In this document: in pieces, positions 62,701 to 64,000 of the stretch | Position numbering within the stretch: the first letter of the stretch is position 1 | Layout: every line of letters begins with the position of its first letter | Origin: Salinispora oceanensis | Lineage (GTDB): Bacteria > Actinomycetota > Actinomycetes > Mycobacteriales > Micromonosporaceae | DNA: 64,000 bases | Direction: 5' to 3' | Assembly (NCBI RefSeq): GCF_000383575.1 | Contig: NZ_KB911579.1 | Location: 4,301,424-4,365,423, forward strand | Notes under the pieces: model-generated | Seen by the model: only the letters and a program-made list of their open reading frames with translations | Database searches by the model: none | Told to the model about the DNA's origin: nothing | Program-made: the position numbers and the translations under genes

Positions 62701-64000
62701 GGCACACGACAGCTGTCTGCTGCACGTCACCCGGGCCGTCCAGCAGGTCGAGAGCACCGATCGACCGAACCCGGCTGCCGCCGCCGGCACCGCCGTACCC
62801 CGGATCCTGTCGCAGGAGTTCCCCGGACTGCGGTGGCGCGCCGTCGACCTGCCGGTGGCCGGGGCGCCGGACGAGCTGGCCCGCCGGGTCGCCGAGGAGG
62901 CGACGGACCTGGTCACCGGTGATCGGACCGGGACGGAGGTGGCGCTACGCGGCGGACACCGCTGGCTGCGCACCGTGAACCCGTGGCGGCCCCGTTCGGA
63001 CGGACCCATGGACCGGACGGATGCGGGCACCGCCCTGCTCATCGGCGGGCTGGGCGACGTCGGCCTGACCATGGCCGAACATCTGGCCGAGCGGGGTTGG
63101 CGGGTCGTCGTCACCGGCCGTACCGGCCTGGTACCCGAAGCGGCGCCGGGAAGCCCGGCAGCCGACCGGATCGAGGCAGTCCGGCGACTGACCGACCGTG
63201 GTCTGCCGGTGGAGGTACGCGCGGTCGACGCCGGAGATTCCGTGGCCACCGGTGCGCTGCTGCGTGACATCGTCGACCGTTTTGGCCGGCTGGACCTCGT
63301 GGTCCACGGCGCGGGAGTGGTCGCCTCGACGGCGGTCACCCCCCTGCGGTCGGTCGACCCCGAGGCGGCACACAGCCACGCTCGGGCCAAGGTGTCGGCG
63401 GCCGTCGCCCTGCGGCGGGCCCTCGTGGAGTTGCCCGAGGAGGCCCGGCCCGCCACCGTACTGCTGATGTCGTCGGCGACGACCCTGGTGGGCGGCTTGG
63501 GACTGGCTCCGTACGCTGCGGCGAACCGCTACCTGGACGCGCTGGCGGAGCGACAGGGCACGGAGGGCGGCACGGTCTGGCTCAGCGTTGCCTGGGACGG
63601 CTGGCGGGTTGGCCCGGGCGGCACCGAGCGGGCCGTCGCCTCCCGGCACTCGATTGGGCGGCGGGACGGTATGCGGGCGCTGGATCGGCTGCTCGTCCTG
63701 GCCGGCCGGGGGCGGGCCCCCGCGTTGATCGCGGTCTCTCCCGCCGAGCTACGCCCCCGCCTGGCCGGCGGGGCAGTCGGCACCCGGCGACCCGTCGTGC
63801 CCGCGGGGGAGAGCGGCCAGGCTGAGAACAGTGCCCGTGGGCACGCGGAGGCGACCCTCACCAAGGTCTGGTCGGAACTGCTCGGTTTCGAGGTATCCGA
63901 CCGGGACGCCGACTTCTTCGCCCTCGGCGGGCACTCGCTGCTCGCCACCCGGATGCTGGCTCGGCTGCGGGACGAGCACGGTGTCCAACTGCGCTTGCAG
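59729..64000 (+). CDS. Type I polyketide synthase, KS-AT-KR-ACP, C-terminal part outside window
   Basis: About 1424 residues are visible before the right edge. KS: NTTCSTSLVA (active Cys near residue 183), EAHGTAT and SNIGHANSAAG histidines. AT: GHSLGEYVAA near 619 and AAHSRLVD, which does not resemble the methylmalonyl YASH motif, so malonyl is more likely. KR: GGLGDVG near 1105, MSSATTLVGG and YAAANRYL with Ser/Tyr/Asn in place. Then a carrier domain LGGHSLL near 1400. The GTG at 59729 overlaps the NRPS stop (GTGA), with AGGAGG upstream. The arrangement resembles HMWP1 of yersiniabactin without its methyltransferase domain. Confidence 0.9.
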   Translation, partial: MSTAENPDESLIAVTALDCRFPGAPDTEAFWDLLVSERHGLTRHTLDELTERGVPPRLREHPAYVPVGGVIADQDRFDPEPFGLTDAEAALMDPQQRLFLEACWRALEAAGHGDGIGAGAVGVFAGAAHSDYLMRNLAHRYTSAASDPVGSLQTAMATVGDYLPLQVAHRLGLTGPAIAVNTTCSTSLVAVHLAAQSLLAGECDTALAGGASLIVPQGRGYLYVPDGIFSVDGRVRAFSAEGTGIVHSQGVGVAVLRRLADARADGDPVLAVLHGSAVNNDGADKTGFTAPSPRGQTRVIAEALAVAGVEARQISYVEAHGTATRLGDVVEIGALRRVFGSVGPAWCALGSVKSNIGHANSAAGIAGFAKTVLALHHGVLPATLDAEPLNPELALDDSPFTVARRTADWSGARYAGVSSFGIGGTNCHLVLGSAPAVPTPEPDPRPQLVLLSATSDGALAKSVTDVADTFHTTTVAPADLAYTLHDGRPFRRHRVAAVITGDRVGDRAALRTAVRRAAGTGVPKVVFLFPGGGAQYPGMGRGLMADEPEFAATVRECGALFDVPGRPRLVELIEADRVDPAALRLARDPAYGLPALFTVSLATARVLIRWGVRPDVVVGHSLGEYVAAVVAGALPVADAAALVRVRSRGMSRAAGQGAMLAVPLSETEVATLLTDHLDVDLAAINAPTSCVLSGTEEAVAALESRLAAAGVKPTRLRLDAAAHSRLVDPVLPELRAAASGVDARTPVVPLATTLTGGFLTSAPDADHWARHLRSVVRFSDALATAIGDGPAVVVQTGPGGGLLQLARQHPMPNLTATVATFPEPDEPGDERTALLTAAGELWTWGVDISAEALHRSGRRRVALPGHPFDRRPLWIEPPEPGAESTADAPDEDEPFQVPVWLRVPAPDNPAASTGRWLLDGPEGDPLVEAVRVHLIAAGAQVADRAEVAADATIPCAGVIVLDLAPDGDDPAARVTGAVLRHAELARLTATWAHDSCLLHVTRAVQQVESTDRPNPAAAAGTAVPRILSQEFPGLRWRAVDLPVAGAPDELARRVAEEATDLVTGDRTGTEVALRGGHRWLRTVNPWRPRSDGPMDRTDAGTALLIGGLGDVGLTMAEHLAERGWRVVVTGRTGLVPEAAPGSPAADRIEAVRRLTDRGLPVEVRAVDAGDSVATGALLRDIVDRFGRLDLVVHGAGVVASTAVTPLRSVDPEAAHSHARAKVSAAVALRRALVELPEEARPATVLLMSSATTLVGGLGLAPYAAANRYLDALAERQGTEGGTVWLSVAWDGWRVGPGGTERAVASRHSIGRRDGMRALDRLLVLAGRGRAPALIAVSPAELRPRLAGGAVGTRRPVVPAGESGQAENSARGHAEATLTKVWSELLGFEVSDRDADFFALGGHSLLATRMLARLRDEHGVQLRLQ

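Noticed and set aside
1..64000. CRISPR arrays, insertion sequences or transposases
   Set aside because: No regular spaced repeats and no transposase-like frames were found; the only tandem repeats are the 33-bp unit at 49500, the short unit before it and the GTGC run at 21143.
1..64000. Left NRPS operon and right NRPS/PKS operon as one biosynthetic cluster
   Set aside because: They are separated by more than 43 kb including a defence locus, differ in regulation signals and have different chemistry; no shared gene links them.

Overview
The window is high-GC DNA with many GTG/TTG starts and dense ATGA/GTGA gene overlaps. With actinobacterial families such as paired LuxR-type regulators, a CU044_5270-type protein and LLM (luciferase-like) and Rieske tailoring enzymes, this points to a filamentous actinomycete, probably Micromonosporaceae (inference; no rRNA or housekeeping marker is present).

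Layout. (1) 1-11.3 kb: a leftward non-ribosomal peptide (NRPS) operon running off the left edge. It starts with a 19-aa ORF and a strong stem-loop, then a Rieske oxygenase, a flavin amine oxidase, an LLM flavoprotein, a stand-alone A-PCP protein, a 28-aa ORF, a C-C-A-PCP protein and the start of another C-domain protein. From the oxygenase to the left edge almost every junction is a stop/start overlap. (2) 11.4-23.2 kb: a patchwork of decayed and small genes. It holds an MFS remnant, a Clp-N remnant, an intact ABC transporter pair, a sensor kinase of which only the two ends survive about 3.6 kb apart, a frameshifted glycosidase-like gene, an HD protein, a LuxR regulator, a hemerythrin protein, an HSP90 fragment, a HIT protein and a gene cut by an amber codon.

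(3) 23.4-45.9 kb: a large defence locus. Leftward from 44.48 kb lie DrmA-like helicase, DrmB-like DUF1998 protein, DrmD-like SNF2 helicase, DrmMI-like adenine methylase, a 2105-aa DruE-like helicase/DUF1998 protein and a UvrD-like helicase. A C5-cytosine methyltransferase (DrmMII/DruM-like) is divergent. I see no DrmC phospholipase-D gene. It reads as a DISARM class 1 core with the class 2 type of methylase and a Druantia-type helicase. The divergent promoter region has a near-perfect LexA (SOS) box, and a terminator-like hairpin separates drmB from drmD.

(4) 45.9-54.7 kb: an ABC transporter operon, an ECF sigma factor with its partner, a LolD/FtsX-type ABC transporter and a histidine kinase/response regulator pair. 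(5) 54.8-64 kb: a SAM methyltransferase, an NRPS (carrier-Cy-A-carrier, A domain with a cysteine-type code) and a KS-AT-KR-ACP polyketide synthase running off the right edge. A strong Zur-type box lies directly upstream of the NRPS and a weaker Fur-family-like site upstream of the methyltransferase. This suggests a zinc-regulated thiazoline metallophore pathway of the yersiniabactin/coelibactin kind.

All family assignments come from reading motifs by eye; no database search was run.
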